DNA of 64,000 bases from Fragilaria crotonensis (Eukaryota > Bacillariophyta > Fragilariophyceae > Fragilariales > Fragilariaceae): positions 662,434 to 726,433 of the forward strand of contig JAKSYS010000001.1 in assembly GCA_022925895.1 (NCBI GenBank). Reading direction: 5' to 3'. Positions 44,601-56,408 of this stretch are shown here, piece after piece. Positions within the stretch are counted from its first letter, which is position 1, and each line of letters begins with the position of its first letter. The position numbers were made by a program, and so were the translations under genes. The notes under the pieces are model-generated. The model saw only the letters and a list, made by a program, of their open reading frames with translations, did not search any database and was not told the DNA's origin.

Positions 44601-47507
44601 TGTAAGATTTGTTTCGGGGTATGTATCGTTTCTGGATCTTCAAATGCGTTCGTTTGTCCATTCGAATCGTCGACAAAACCTATCATCCCCAGTTCTGTTC
44701 GCCTTTCTCGATTTGGACTAAGATAGGCTGCTTTAAATGCGACTTCGTCATAACAATCATATAAGATACTTGACAAGAAACACCAAATGACTGGAGAGTT
44801 GCCACTACCCTGTCCTGTTCCGTATATTGGCTGGTCTGACGTATGTTGATAACCTTCCGTTGCAAGTCCCAATTCAGTACGAATCCGATAATCAGTGTGC
44901 TCTAACGTTCGTGCATTGGACAATGTAACTTCCGGGGACTCGAATCTCCGACTTGCCAACATAGCCAGATTGGGAATGATCCTATCGTAGCATGCGGTCG
45001 CATCATAATTAGTAAGTATCATAGTTTTCCGAGTGATACGTGACATTTCCAGTTGCAACTCCTCAAGAAAAACAGGATCAATAGCAGTCCGTTTCGGTCG
45101 CGAGCCGTACTGTCCACTGTTGAGTTGATCATATGCCTCCGCCTGTAGCAACGCAGATCGCCATTTCAAACCCAGCATCAAGTTGTAATCCGCCTCATAA
45201 ATGTGTATGATTCGAGTTCTGTGAATCTTTATATTCCCAGGCTCTTTGAATAAGACCGAATTCGCCACATTACGCCATCTCATATATGAATACCCACGCT
45301 CCAATGCATAGTTCATCAAAATAAGATGAACTCGGAGAATCTCGCTTTGCATGAATGTGAGTGCTTCGCGTTGTTGTTTGTGCTCCTCACTTTCATCTTC
45401 AAGTATCTCGGAGTAGGAATGCTTTGCAATCATTGCCTTGTAATGGCCTAGATGCATTCTGGACGGTGAGGTCACGGTAGACTCACGCCAAGCTTTCAAC
45501 TTTCCAACATAATCCTCTTTACTTATTGTAGGATATACTCGCATAGACGCGAGCTCGTCGGATATCTGTAAATGCTGTATCACTCGTTGCACGTCACTAT
45601 CCATCCCTGCTGGGTACTTGTAGCGACCGCTGAGAATATGATCTGCTTCTGGACCGTCACCGCAATATCCTAACTGATCACGCAACGGCGCTACCGTAAA
45701 CGGTGTTCCATCTGCCTGTCCAAAATGGCGACGATTCCTCTGCCGCAATTGCTCAATCACCTCCGTAGGAACATCAACTTGTCTCCACTCAGTACACGTT
45801 TTGGGGTCCTGGTCTGGGTGCACCGGAATTTCTATCCTGGATATTCCACTTCTCTCACTTTTCTCCTGAAGACGGCGAAGCTTACCAAACAACCTGTTCA
45901 ATGCCTCTGCTTTATGCAATTGCCGTAATACTTTGGCCTGTGCATGATCTTTACTTGATGTGGAGGCTTCGAGACACGTTATACGACTCATTCTTTCGCT
46001 GTCCCGACGTCCGTATTGTTCTGAAATTATGGATCGTACTTGCTGACGCGCCTCTTTTAATTCTCTGGTGCATTCTTTCTCTGTCACAGGTGGATCATTT
46101 GCAAGGCCAGCCTTGCTCCATGCAGTGCGGATAATAGCTTCATTGTTCAGACGAGTTTTGCCATCGACAGACATTTTGTTAATATCTGCGCTTTTGTCTC
46201 GCTTTGTGGAGAGCGACGGACCATGGCGCTGTACCAACTCGTTGAATGGATTTTTCTGCCGCAAGACTTGCTTCAACAACATCTTTATCCAACCTCTCGG
46301 CAAAAGCATGTCGATCTCCTAACCATGTCAATTGATCAATTCGTCGGAAAACATTATGATCTTCCAAAATTTTATACTTCCGTCGAATGTACGCTGTTAC
46401 TTGTTGGCGATGGTTGGAGCGGAGAATTCGCGGTTCCAATTTCGAGAGAGGCTGGATCATGGTTCCGAATAGACTCGTGACAGAGAAATCCACAAAGTAT
46501 GGTCTATGATCCGTGGTATATCTTGCGTTAAACGCTTCATATCCTGATTTGCGGACGGATTCCACAACCTTGGGTGTGGCAAGCGCATAATCCAAACATC
46601 GTGAACCTCGTGCATATGTTGCCGGCAACGTCGTTCGATGATGATGTCGCATAATATCAATCATACCCAAAGCGTTCATGACGCTTATCATGCCATCCGC
46701 TTCGCACCCGATCTCTTCATTAAAATCCCCCACCAAAAGAATCTCATGACCTGCCTGGCGACATTTTAGAAGGTATTTTTGAAGATCGCGCCGAAAAGCC
46801 TGTCGTGGATGTATAACGTCATCTTGCTCTTGGATGAGAAGGCTGTGTTGTTGTGAAGCCGCAGTGGTAAGACCTGGAGGGGAGTCTGTGACAACTTGGT
46901 ATGCTGACACGATAGTAATTACACTACCAGCACTGCCTAGGAAAGACTGGCTTGTCCAACGTCCCCATTTATCCCGAAATCGGTCTCGAACACGAGCACA
47001 CGTATCTCCAACTGTCAATACAAACGTTCCTCCTGGTTTATACATTCTCTGAAATTCCATTGGCGTGGTACTAAAATCAAGGCGAGAACGTTGCCAGTAC
47101 TGTTGTGTCGTATGATACAGTGTACTACGAACATATGCCTTTGTGGTATCCAAGTTGTGTTCTTGTCCGCATGACACATCGGCTTGCACTTCTTTGAGCA
47201 CTCGACAAAACATATCATACTGACCTCCCATTCGATCAAGTGTAAATCCATTCACATTTGCACAATAAACCCGAAAAATATCCTCTCCTTTGTCCTCCAA
47301 AGCGTCTCCCCATTGTACATTTGATTTCATATTAGAGTGTGTTAGGAAAATTTCCCGATTGACATTGGATTCGCTATGGCCACGTTCCGCAGCGAAGAGT
47401 CTTTTCCATGCCGCTTGAGCTGTTGCAAGACAAGCAGACTCCTGTGGGGCATTCTGGTTGGGTGCCAGAACACCCCTGTTCACGTTTACCTCGATGGGCG
47501 CACTCAT
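41602..47507 (-). pseudogene. LINE ORF2: APE endonuclease-RT-RNase H-zinc finger, three frame breaks
   Basis: Four successive open pieces. 46179-47507: AP-like endonuclease with ANVNGF, CGQEHN, LLVGDFNEE, RCLDYALAT and TTDHRPYFVDF. 43208-46309: reverse transcriptase with TNYDATACYDRI, GTGQGSGNSPVIWCFLSS and catalytic IGFVDDSN. 42468-43316: RNase HI with AGCDGSSK, RAECSGML, IGTDSQSLLD, KGHQDND and NVDADKLA. 41602-42471: zinc finger CPLCSCDRETRDHVIRC and a tail. The frame changes lie near 46190 (an AAAA run), 43325 and 42480. Each junction reads naturally after a one-base correction, so the protein was once continuous. All catalytic residues persist. Confidence 0.88.
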
Positions 47508-47512
47508 TTTGA

Positions 47513-50068
47513 CTACATAGGATTGGTCAGCCCACGAGATTCCGATCGGGCCAACCGGGTTTGATCCTCTTGATTAGGATATATCGCCTCTAGTCTCATC
47601 TCTGTGTGAGGTTCGGCGCTCGGGATCGACGTTTGTCGCGTATCTTGGTGTTGGGATGCAATATCTTGTAGCTCATCGCTACTAATGACGTCATCAGCTA
47701 GAACTCCTGGCGTTGATTCGTAATAAGAATGATGAATGGATGATTGCTCTCTATCGTCGGCAATTTGGCTCGAGTCAAACGACAACTCTTTGCTGCAATC
47801 GTGCAACGGGTGACTGGGATGGTCCGGATACATCGGGCTCGGGGGGTCTTGCACGTAGGGATTTTCTGGCGTCCAGACTGTAGAACGATGAGTTGACCGA
47901 GATCTGAACTGCTGTGTCGCTTGTTCTTCTGACATGTCTGATTCGGATTCTGCAGTTTCGGGAGGTAAAGAAGCATGCGGAGGATACATTACTGGAGACG
48001 CCTGTTGTTTTGCAGGTGATTCACGAATAAATTGCCGTTTACGGCCGCTCGTCAATCGCCTACCACGAACGTCGTGCACTTCCAGGTCATCTTCCGTGGT
48101 ATCGGCATGTTCACTGGCTCTTTGTACTGGATTAATTCCAACATTAGGAAAAGATGTCGATTGTTGCATCATTTGCATCACCATCTCGGTTAACATTTGC
48201 ATGTGCCGATTTTGAGCTGCCATAAACGTCCGAAAATCTGAGTCTGAATTTTGAGCAATGAATGATGTTGGCTGTTGACTCGGTCGCTGCTGGAGTATCG
48301 CTTCTACTTGCCGTGTGATTCGCGTATCCATCTCTTGCTGCTGAGTTGCAACTTGACGTTCAAATTCCTGTCTTTGGTTCGCCAATTGTCGTTCCATCTC
48401 CATACGCTGTTCTGCCACCTGACTTTCAAAAAGACGTTGTTGATCAGCCGCTTTACGTTCCAACTCTCGCTGTTTATTTTCTGCCTGACGTTCAAGCTCT
48501 AAGGCTTGTTGTTGCAGTTTTAAATCCATTTCGCGGCGTTGATGCTCGGCTTGACGTTCAAGTTCACGTTGATAAGACTCTTTCGACACTTCGAATTGAT
48601 GCAACTTCATTTTGAGTTCCTCTACTTCTGCTCGACTTGACGCCAAGTCAGACATGTACTCTTCATCGTATGTGGTTTGCGATGTGGAGGGTGCTTCAGA
48701 AACCGACGCTTGACGAGAGGTTCCCTTGACTCGTTGTGCCCATGTCTTCGAACGGGAGCTCGATCGATCACTTGGTTCTTTGGCTGTCAAGTCAATAATA
48801 GACGGTGCATTATCCGATGCTGAATCCTCCGACATTGTTGCTGCGTACGACATTGCAGTGTTGATACTCGATGACAAATAAGTACCTTCGCCACTAGAAT
48901 ATCCATCAGAAAACAACGGAGCAACTTCGGGGTCACGAAATCGCTCATTGATAAGTTTTGCATCAGCAGATACATGGGTTTCGAACCAATCTTGCAGTTG
49001 AGATATAACACTGTTTCGAGCCTGATGAAAGGCTGCCTTATTCACCAACACTTTGTGACGTCCATCGTGTACAACATTTGAACCTGCAATAACATCTCTA
49101 ATTCCAGGAACCGCTTTGATATGATCGGACATGTAATACATAGCATCTATACTCACGTTGTTCATGATGAAAACGTGATTGTCGTGCATGTGCTGTGTTT
49201 GTTGTCTGATAAACCGAACATAGGCCTCTGGATGCTTAGATCTCAATTGAAATGGAACGAAGTCATGTGTATCGCTATATGCGCGTTTCAACGTCTTCAG
49301 CAATTCCATCGAGTCCAGTTTTGAGGTTTCGATTGCATATGCTTTCGTCTTGATGGTCTTCCCGCGATGTTTGATCTGTGGAGTGGTGAAAGCCAATTGA
49401 AACTTTGGAATTTTTGTCCGGGCCGGCAATTTACTCTGTATGTCTTGTCGCAATTTTTCGGTTGCGGTTGCGACGTCATAAAACTGTGGGTCTAAGCCCA
49501 TGACAAATCCAAGTTGAGTGGTATCCCAGATATCCTCGGTCCATCGGTGCTCAGTAAGGAAGCAGTTGTTGTCTCGGAGAAGACGATACACTTTAGGTAT
49601 GTTTTTGATTTCGGAAAGGGTTACAGACGTCCGAATTCTGTGAATAATCAACGCGGAACCTTTCGGAGATGCGATATACTTCTGGTGTTCACCTTGGACA
49701 GTATCTCCGACTCTAGATCTTGAATTGGAGTGATGAATTTGAAACTGTTTGGAGTGCTGCCCTATGGTCCACCTCATAGTGTCTACAATAGGCATGGTTT
49801 GCCCATTGTTATTCATGATCTGAATATCTGCACCACAATATTCTTGGACTGCTTGAATCCAATGAAGATGGATCTTGGACGGCGACACTGGTTCTCCATT
49901 GTTGTTCAGAAGAAATCGGAATTTCACTGTTTTCTCGACAAGGTGTTGGACATTTGTCCTTCCACCACGTCCACCGGGTGGCGTAACATCTGAGGCATCG
50001 TCTGAGATTCCTCTCACAACCGATGGTACACTCCCATCTCTGGGAGAGCCGATGGGGAGGTCGGTCAT
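47513..50068 (-). CDS. LINE ORF1 protein (coiled-coil, gag-like)
   Basis: An 851-residue open frame. Residues 1-45 are a short acidic/Gly-rich head. About 45-370 is a folded-looking region with no domain known to me. About 500-620 is a long coiled coil with repeated QRELER, AEHQRREMD and ANQRQEFERQ heptads. Then follow a Met/Gln-rich segment and a Pro/Ser-rich tail with a basic patch (GRRLTSGRKRQF). No CCHC knuckle is present. LINE ORF1 proteins form trimers through a coiled coil and coat the element RNA; this shape fits that role. The stop TAG (47513-47515) lies five bases before the ORF2 ATG, suggesting reinitiation. Confidence 0.8.
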   Translation of the reverse strand: MTDLPIGSPRDGSVPSVVRGISDDASDVTPPGGRGGRTNVQHLVEKTVKFRFLLNNNGEPVSPSKIHLHWIQAVQEYCGADIQIMNNNGQTMPIVDTMRWTIGQHSKQFQIHHSNSRSRVGDTVQGEHQKYIASPKGSALIIHRIRTSVTLSEIKNIPKVYRLLRDNNCFLTEHRWTEDIWDTTQLGFVMGLDPQFYDVATATEKLRQDIQSKLPARTKIPKFQLAFTTPQIKHRGKTIKTKAYAIETSKLDSMELLKTLKRAYSDTHDFVPFQLRSKHPEAYVRFIRQQTQHMHDNHVFIMNNVSIDAMYYMSDHIKAVPGIRDVIAGSNVVHDGRHKVLVNKAAFHQARNSVISQLQDWFETHVSADAKLINERFRDPEVAPLFSDGYSSGEGTYLSSSINTAMSYAATMSEDSASDNAPSIIDLTAKEPSDRSSSRSKTWAQRVKGTSRQASVSEAPSTSQTTYDEEYMSDLASSRAEVEELKMKLHQFEVSKESYQRELERQAEHQRREMDLKLQQQALELERQAENKQRELERKAADQQRLFESQVAEQRMEMERQLANQRQEFERQVATQQQEMDTRITRQVEAILQQRPSQQPTSFIAQNSDSDFRTFMAAQNRHMQMLTEMVMQMMQQSTSFPNVGINPVQRASEHADTTEDDLEVHDVRGRRLTSGRKRQFIRESPAKQQASPVMYPPHASLPPETAESESDMSEEQATQQFRSRSTHRSTVWTPENPYVQDPPSPMYPDHPSHPLHDCSKELSFDSSQIADDREQSSIHHSYYESTPGVLADDVISSDELQDIASQHQDTRQTSIPSAEPHTEMRLEAIYPNQEDQTRLARSESRGLTNPM

Positions 50069-50153
50069 GGTCAGTTTCGTTCAGTACAAAACCTACCTAA
50101 GATTCACGTAGAAATTAGTAAGGGTCTTACAATTTTTCCTAAGTGAAAATTCT

Positions 50154-50171
50154 ACTGTAGCACTCAACACA
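50154..50171. repeat. Right copy of the 18-bp LINE target-site duplication
   Basis: ACTGTAGCACTCAACACA, identical to 41457-41474. It lies 86 bp upstream of the ORF1 start. Confidence 0.85.
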
Positions 50172-52122
50172 GATTCACCAATAGAAGAATTACTCTTACC
50201 TGCAATCAGCTTGGTTGCTTTTTGAAAGCCATCTTGAAATGGAGGTTGTAAGTTGTAAGCAGTGGTCTGTGTTCTCTCGTTTTGCCTCCAACCTTGCGAC
50301 GCTGGCCTTGTCTTTTCCTTGGTAAAGTTGTCTTGGCGGTTGTTTTTGAAGTGGAATGCTATCCTGCTGATTGCTGTCTTCCAGATGATCATTGTGCTTG
50401 TCGTGCTTGTCCACTGCAGCAGCATCAGACCATCATAGGAGCTGCAATGAGGATGATGACGACAAAGGCTTTGTCAAGGGGGGGGATGTCAATGTTGTTG
50501 CTGTCCCATCCTCTTCACAACCAGAGGTCTAGTACAAGAACATCAATGACCATTCCCTCCTTGCTCATCATGGTGCTGGGTTTCTACGCAGTGTTTACTT
50601 AGTAAGAATGCAGTTGCTGTGTTGTTAGGCTGGTGCCTTGTTGGAGATTGCATGCCCTGATTGTTTCACCAAGGTGAACCAAGCTTGTTCACTTTAATCT
50701 GCAAAAAATAGCATTACAGATTCTTGTTTGTGTAGCACAAGATTCCTTAGCAAAACTTCGACATGAAATGCTACCAAAATTCTAGCTAATCAAGCAATTT
50801 CAGACATCAGCCACTCTTGCATTGAAACTTTCCGTCTTTATGGCATTGTCATGATATGACTTAAGTGCTGGTTGTCCTGCTTTGTATGATAGCTGGGTCA
50901 TCATCAAAATGTTTTGCTGTGCCTTTTGCTTTCTTGAACACCGGGTCCAGTGGATGGACCATACAACACTGCAAAGTCTACTTGGTGCGAACTTGGCTGG
51001 TATGCGGCTTCGTTGCTCTTCCTTTCCCTTATACATACAATGTGAGGGAAGCGACACAACTGCAATTATTTATGGATAACCGATTGCATGAGAGCAATTA
51101 TCGCAAAAGTAAAGAAGCAGACTTCTCGTCTATCATTTCACAAACAGTGCCAGCCAACCGAGCAATGCAGACGACCTGGGAATCATTTGAGCTGAGACAA
51201 CAGCACTTCGAAGGCTGATGAAACCGGTCTAGGTGAAAGGTCATCAAGGATCAAACAATAGACGTGGTGGCAATAGCAACACTATCAACAAGTAGTACAA
51301 TCGAGCAGACAATATGGCCATGACAATATCATGGCATCATAACCAAGGCTCAAGACGGTAATCTATAGAACACACAGAACAGAACACACTGAACAAGCAA
51401 GACTCAATCAAGGGGGTACATGTTTTGGGCCAAGAAGAGGCCTCTATGAGATATAACATAAACGGATATTACCACCTTTGGAAGTTCATACAATCACAAC
51501 AGCAGTGGACTGATCCAGTGCAACATATGATCAATCTCGAGTTACTCGGGGATTTCTGTCCTCGTCTTTCGATTCGGGCGCAGGTCGCCCATACATAGAT
51601 CAATCTCGATCAATGGTGTAGTAATGGTAACAAACGATCCCGGGTGGCAACAATCAAAGCTGATACAATAGTAGGTGTATGCCCTTGCTGCAGGAAGCAT
51701 GGTGAGTCACCGCAACATGGCCTTTGTTGTACCGACAACTCCACACTTTAGTGAGGCATTAAAGGAACTAGCAAAACGACTGACGCCGTCAGAATTCCAT
51801 CTTGCGTTTCCGCTACTGAAACAAGAGATCATGGCAAGGTTTGCGGGAAAAGCCTATGAGCCTGACCTAACTGGCTTTCCGCAAATTCCATGACTCTACT
51901 ATTACGACAGCGCTCGCGGATCAAGAGCAGATTGGGTGGCATTAAAGGGTGTGAATGACCTTTCAACTCAAGAGGACAAAGGTATTTATACTCTAAAAAC
52001 ATCCTGACTCATGTCCAACAGGCAATACAGATCATTTGGAAAGCTTGCAATAGTAATGCACTGCACAACTCCTCCGGGGAGGGTCTTCAAGGCATCAAGA
52101 TCTGGAATTTGCAGAGATTAGG
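50172..52122. other. Region between LINE and giant element, short relic frames only
   Basis: 50196-50425 on the minus strand encodes a charged, His/Gln/Lys-rich stretch (KEKTRPASQGW) that may be a relic of the element into which the LINE inserted. 51675-51893 on the plus strand is a 72-codon frame (FSEALKELAKRLTPSEFHLA) of ordinary composition and unknown origin. Nothing else could be supported. Confidence 0.35.
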
Positions 52123-52524
52123 AATACCTCAGAGGGTTCCGGGTTGTACACCTACCATATGGTGGTAACTGTAAAATATTTTTTTGAGTCCGGTACAGAT
52201 TTGTACCATGGTTTTTTTGTGTATCAATTTTTGGTACACCTGAACAAAATAGTACTCCCCTACTAATTGCGTACCACAAAATGGTACAAAGGACTAATGT
52301 TTTTCGATTATAGTACAGCCTTGTCACACTGACTGTACAGTGTGTCACATCTTTGATCATGTGATATCTATGTTACGCTCTCTTCTTTGTATTCCATCTG
52401 TCACATTCACCGTACAACACACCATCTGATTGTACCGATGTACTCCCAGTAGTGCGTCTCTGTGCAATGTGTCCCTATAATGACAAAATTCTATATCGTG
52501 AGCATTTCATTGTTCTTGTTACAA

Positions 52525-54229
52525 TTACAATTCACAAAACGCCTCTACTGCTTCAGGCATAACACGCCGTCTCCCTCCTTCTTCCTCGGGGTCTCTCAGA
52601 ATGTCATTGTCCACGCGATCTCCAAATTTTTGTCTCCTCAATGCAAGGAGCACTTCTTCTTCAGCTTTCTTTGCATTAGCACTCTTTCTGTCCCTATCTA
52701 CAAGCATCGACAATTCATTGAATCTCGCAACTCCCTCCGCACTCCACCCTCCATACAGGCAGTGATCCATTACCGATGATGTGTATTTGCCCGTGATCTT
52801 CGTATCAGCCTTCTCGCCACGGCGTTCTGTGTGATACCGTGTTATCCATTTTTCAATGTAATTCTCGTAAAGGAGGAGAGCAAAAGCCTCATCAGACACT
52901 GTTACCACAAGTTCTTGACTTCCCTTGTCCACAACAGCTTCAGATACCCTGTAATAGTACTTTTTCCTCCCCCAAACTTTCTTTCCCGACACACATGCCA
53001 GAAACTCCCCAATAAACCACTGAAATGCTTTCTTGTCAAGTTCATGTTCTCCTTGCCTCAATTTTTCAAGTGTCTGCATTGAGTATGGTGGGTTAAGATC
53101 ATCTGCGTTGGCGTAATCAAGTTGACGAAGTAGTTCCTTGACAATCCTCCCACCTGCCTGCTCACAGGTACTTCTCTTGCCATTGATGCTGCCAACAACA
53201 CATGTCTTGTATATCCTCACAAATTCGTCCTCGTCATCTGGTTCTTCAGTTTCAAGAACAATCTTCATTGCTCTATTGAACATTGCCTCACTCGTAATGA
53301 ACTTCATCTTCCTGAATATCATTCCCTTTACAACGACTTGAATTCTATCAACGATGTGCTTCTTTGACTATCATGGGCAGTTCTGTATGACATAGCCTTT
53401 TTCGGATATTATCCTCACCAGTTTGTCCTCTTGATCGACGAGACAGAGGACCGTCATCGTCAGTCAAGGAAAATCCTGAATCATAACTGGATTCACTTCC
53501 AGACAAAGAAGCCTCATCCCTCCGACTCCATCGTCCTCGAGATCTGGCGCTACCACCTTCCCGCGGATGACAACGGTGGGATTCATGGGCACGTTGACGT
53601 TGCCACAATCTGTCAGCAGGACGACCTCTAAATGGAGTGTCATCCTGCACCTGATCATTACCTCTAAATGGAGAGCGATGATCAGGTTGACAATTATGTC
53701 GATGCCAATCATGAGGATTGTTTCGATATTGTCGAGATCCTGGGTTGCCACCTCTAGATGGAGAGCGGTGCCGATCATGAAGACCACCTCTAAATGGAGA
53801 GTGGTGATCAGTTGCGTTACCACTAGCTCCAGTGGGAGATTGGCTTCTTGAGTCATCAGTCCGTCCTTGATTTTGCTGGTTCCGCTGTCTCTCTTGTATT
53901 CCTTGTTGATGTTGGTGAGAGCCTTCATTACCACCTCTACTAGATGGAGAGTGGTGCCGAGCATGATGACCACCTCTAAATGGAGAGTGGTGATCAGCTG
54001 CATTTCCACTACCTCTAGTGGGAGATTGGCTTCTCGAATGATCTACCTGGTCTTGATTTGGTGCATTTGGCTCTCGTTCATTTCTTCCTTGTGCTGTGCC
54101 TACCTGACCTCCTTGTTTCTCTTGCCATTCTTGCCTCTTGTCCCTCCTATCCTCATTCGGGTCCACGTTCTCTTCATTTCCTTCATTGTCTTCACGTGAT
54201 CTCCTCTTCCTCCCTGCCATGATTCTCAC
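52525..54229 (-). pseudogene. Accessory gene of the giant element (repeat N-terminus, conserved C-terminal domain)
   Basis: Two pieces, 53348-54229 and 52525-53322, in different frames. The second frame is open upstream of its Met (HIVDRIQVVVKGMIFRKMKF) and continues naturally from ELPMIVK in the first, so a one-base slip near 53365 divides one gene of about 565 residues. The N-terminal half is basic, Arg/His/Ser-rich and disordered, with repeated SPFRGG, HHSPFRG and SQSPT units. The C-terminal half is a folded domain with FITSEAMFNRAM, VVTVSDEAFALLLYENYIEKW and LYGGWSAEGVARFNEL. A diverged relative is at 12600-13489. No known function; a DNA- or RNA-binding partner of the transposase is a guess from the basic N-terminus. 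Confidence 0.65.
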
Positions 54230-56408
54230 TCAGGTGTGTGATTCCGTGTTGCACAAAGTGATTTTGTAATGCTCTCCTACATGTGCTCGTGCTCCTTATA
54301 TTTTGTGTTGCTGCGCCATGTTTTCAAACACATCCACAACCAAATTTCAATATATTGTATATACATTACTAGTGCTTAACAATTTGTACATACATCACAA
54401 AGGCTGGTTGTACTTGTAATTCATATTTTATTCGTACTGATTACATTTCTATTCGTATCATACTACAAAGTGGTATGTAAATGCATTTCCGTTATGTATC
54501 CAAAAAAATGATAGTGTCTGCATTTGAATTTTTTTAGTCGTTCAAGGAATGCTGGTTCGAGTGCCTAAGAAGTATAGTACATTAGTCACAGTGAAGAACA
54601 GTACTAGTACACTTGTACCGTGTTCTTGTACTAGCAGGTACGGCGGTACTAGCATTGTTCATGTTCAGTGTAGTATGTACCTGTAGAGCACACTGGATTG
54701 TGCATGCTGTATTGCTGTATTGCTTTGTTCAATACGATGATAGTGTACGTATTACGTACCTGTACGTAGTTAAATTGTATGCATACACACAACGCTGTGC
54801 GAGCCGTTGGTCACACTGTACGCTGTAGTATGGCGAATGGCGATACTTCCTGTCACGTCGACGTTGACGCTGTTGTGCATTTGTACTGCACGTCACACCA
54901 TGCTTGCGCAGTATAGTACGTCAATGTACCACATATCAGTGCTGGTCTAAGTACGTTTGCATTACATGTAATTTTTGCGTGCGCTGTGACGTATGCGTGT
55001 ATTTTGACCGGGTCACGATGTGGTGATAGACTCTGTATCCGCATTTTACACCCTATCGGTCTCGTGTTACTACGGTGACGTTTTTCCGTTCCTCCATGTG
55101 TTTTGGTGGCAGTCATGCGAAAAACATTCGTGTAACTGCACGGTGAATAGTGCATATGATGCAACGATCGTGTCCACTCGTGTTTTTGCATGTATTAAGC
55201 CTATATACATCTGAATATATAACATTACATACAGTGTTTTCTTACATGCATTTTCGCCTGTATTTAAGCTAAAATCATCACAATATATATACGTTGCATG
55301 CGTACAATTAAATATAGTCTTTTCTATGTACACTTTACACACAAAAAGAAAATTAGCATACGTATTTTCTTAGTCTTACAAATTGTATGATCGAAAAGTG
55401 TAGTCCCAGGTAGTGTTTTGTGGGACTTTATTTCTTGGTGGACTTCTATGTCCTATCATTCCTATAGTGCGCGCATGCAGTCCCATTTCACGTCATGATG
55501 CTCGTGCGATAAGAGCAGTGGGAAGTGCACAAAACAGTCTCGAATGCGTGTTGATTGTTTCTTGCATCAATCACTTCGATCAATCGACTTCCATTAGAAG
55601 CCTTTGATCGAACTGTTTGATACCCGATCTGACTCGGGTTGTAACAAATACCATTGTAAGGAAGTAGATGCTCCGCGACAAGGACCTGGTGCCACATCAT
55701 TCTCTTCTAGCATTTGACTTCCATTAGAAGCATTTGTCTCGAAGTGGAAGATAGGCAACCTGCATCGATCAGTTTGAGCATTTGTCTTCAATTTGAAGCA
55801 TTTGTTTTCAAGTGTTGTACCTGATCGGACTCAATTTGGGACAAGTAGCTAACCGGCACTCCTTTGGGACAAGGAAGATCTGGTCTGCGAGGAGGTATTC
55901 CGCATCGATCTCTTTTAACAATTGTCTTCCATTAGAAGCATTTGTTTGGAAGTGTTGGAAACGGATTCTGACTCGAATTGAAACGAGAACTTGGTAGCAC
56001 TTGGTAGCACTTCGTGATTGACACAATTCTCAAGGACTACGAGTTCCTGGTTTTGCAGCGATCACTTTGTACAACAGTCTTCCATTAGAAGCATTTGTTT
56101 TGAAGTAGCTGTCATTTGGAACAGAGGGAACCAACTGCGATTGATAAGGATTGGCGACCACCACCAGTGAAACTGTAGTAGCTGTGGTAGGGTGTTCTCA
56201 TTGTTCACGCACTGTCACCTTTGACAAAGCAACTCTCACCATTAGTGGAGTTGCTGTGAACTTCGAGACATTCTTTGGTTTCGAAGCCTACAGTAGGGTT
56301 GACATTACTTTGAACTGGCTCACCATTTAGTGGTCATTTCTTGGTTGGTGTTTTTCTTTGCTTTGGCACAGTTCGAAGTTGTTGCACATCGTGACTACCA
56401 TCGGTTAG
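54230..56408. other. Non-coding interior of the giant element, with repeat array
   Basis: 2.2 kb without a supported gene between the divergent accessory gene (minus) and dioxygenase-like gene (plus), so it should hold both promoters. 54590-54830 is rich in GTAC words. 55587-56105 contains the repeats listed separately. Confidence 0.5.
55587..56105 (+). repeat. Dispersed 19-bp repeats in the promoter-side region of the giant element
   Basis: CTTCCATTAGAAGCATTTG or a close variant occurs near 55589, 55719, 55784 (CTTCAATTTGAAGCATTTG), 55926 and 56074. Each copy contains the inverted arms CTTC/GAAG. A second motif, TCTGACTCGGGTTG-like, occurs near 55628, 55829 and 55966. They end about 300 bp before the plus-strand gene, so a role as binding sites is possible. 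Confidence 0.7.

Larger units (their letters stand above)
41475..50153 (-). mobile_element. LINE-type non-LTR retrotransposon, full length
   Basis: The 8.68-kb element lies between two perfect 18-bp direct repeats, a typical LINE target duplication. On the minus strand the order is an 85-bp leader, ORF1, then ORF2 with endonuclease, reverse transcriptase, RNase H and a CCHC finger, then a 127-bp 3' tail. An APE endonuclease plus RNase HI places it in the I/Tad/R1-like part of the LINE tree. ORF2 is split into four frames by three single-base shifts. The 3' end shows a T run on the coding strand next to the duplication instead of a poly(A) tail. Confidence 0.88.

Noticed and set aside
54541-54580. 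tRNA-like GGTTCGAGT word
   Set aside because: No acceptor, D-arm or anticodon stem can be folded around it.
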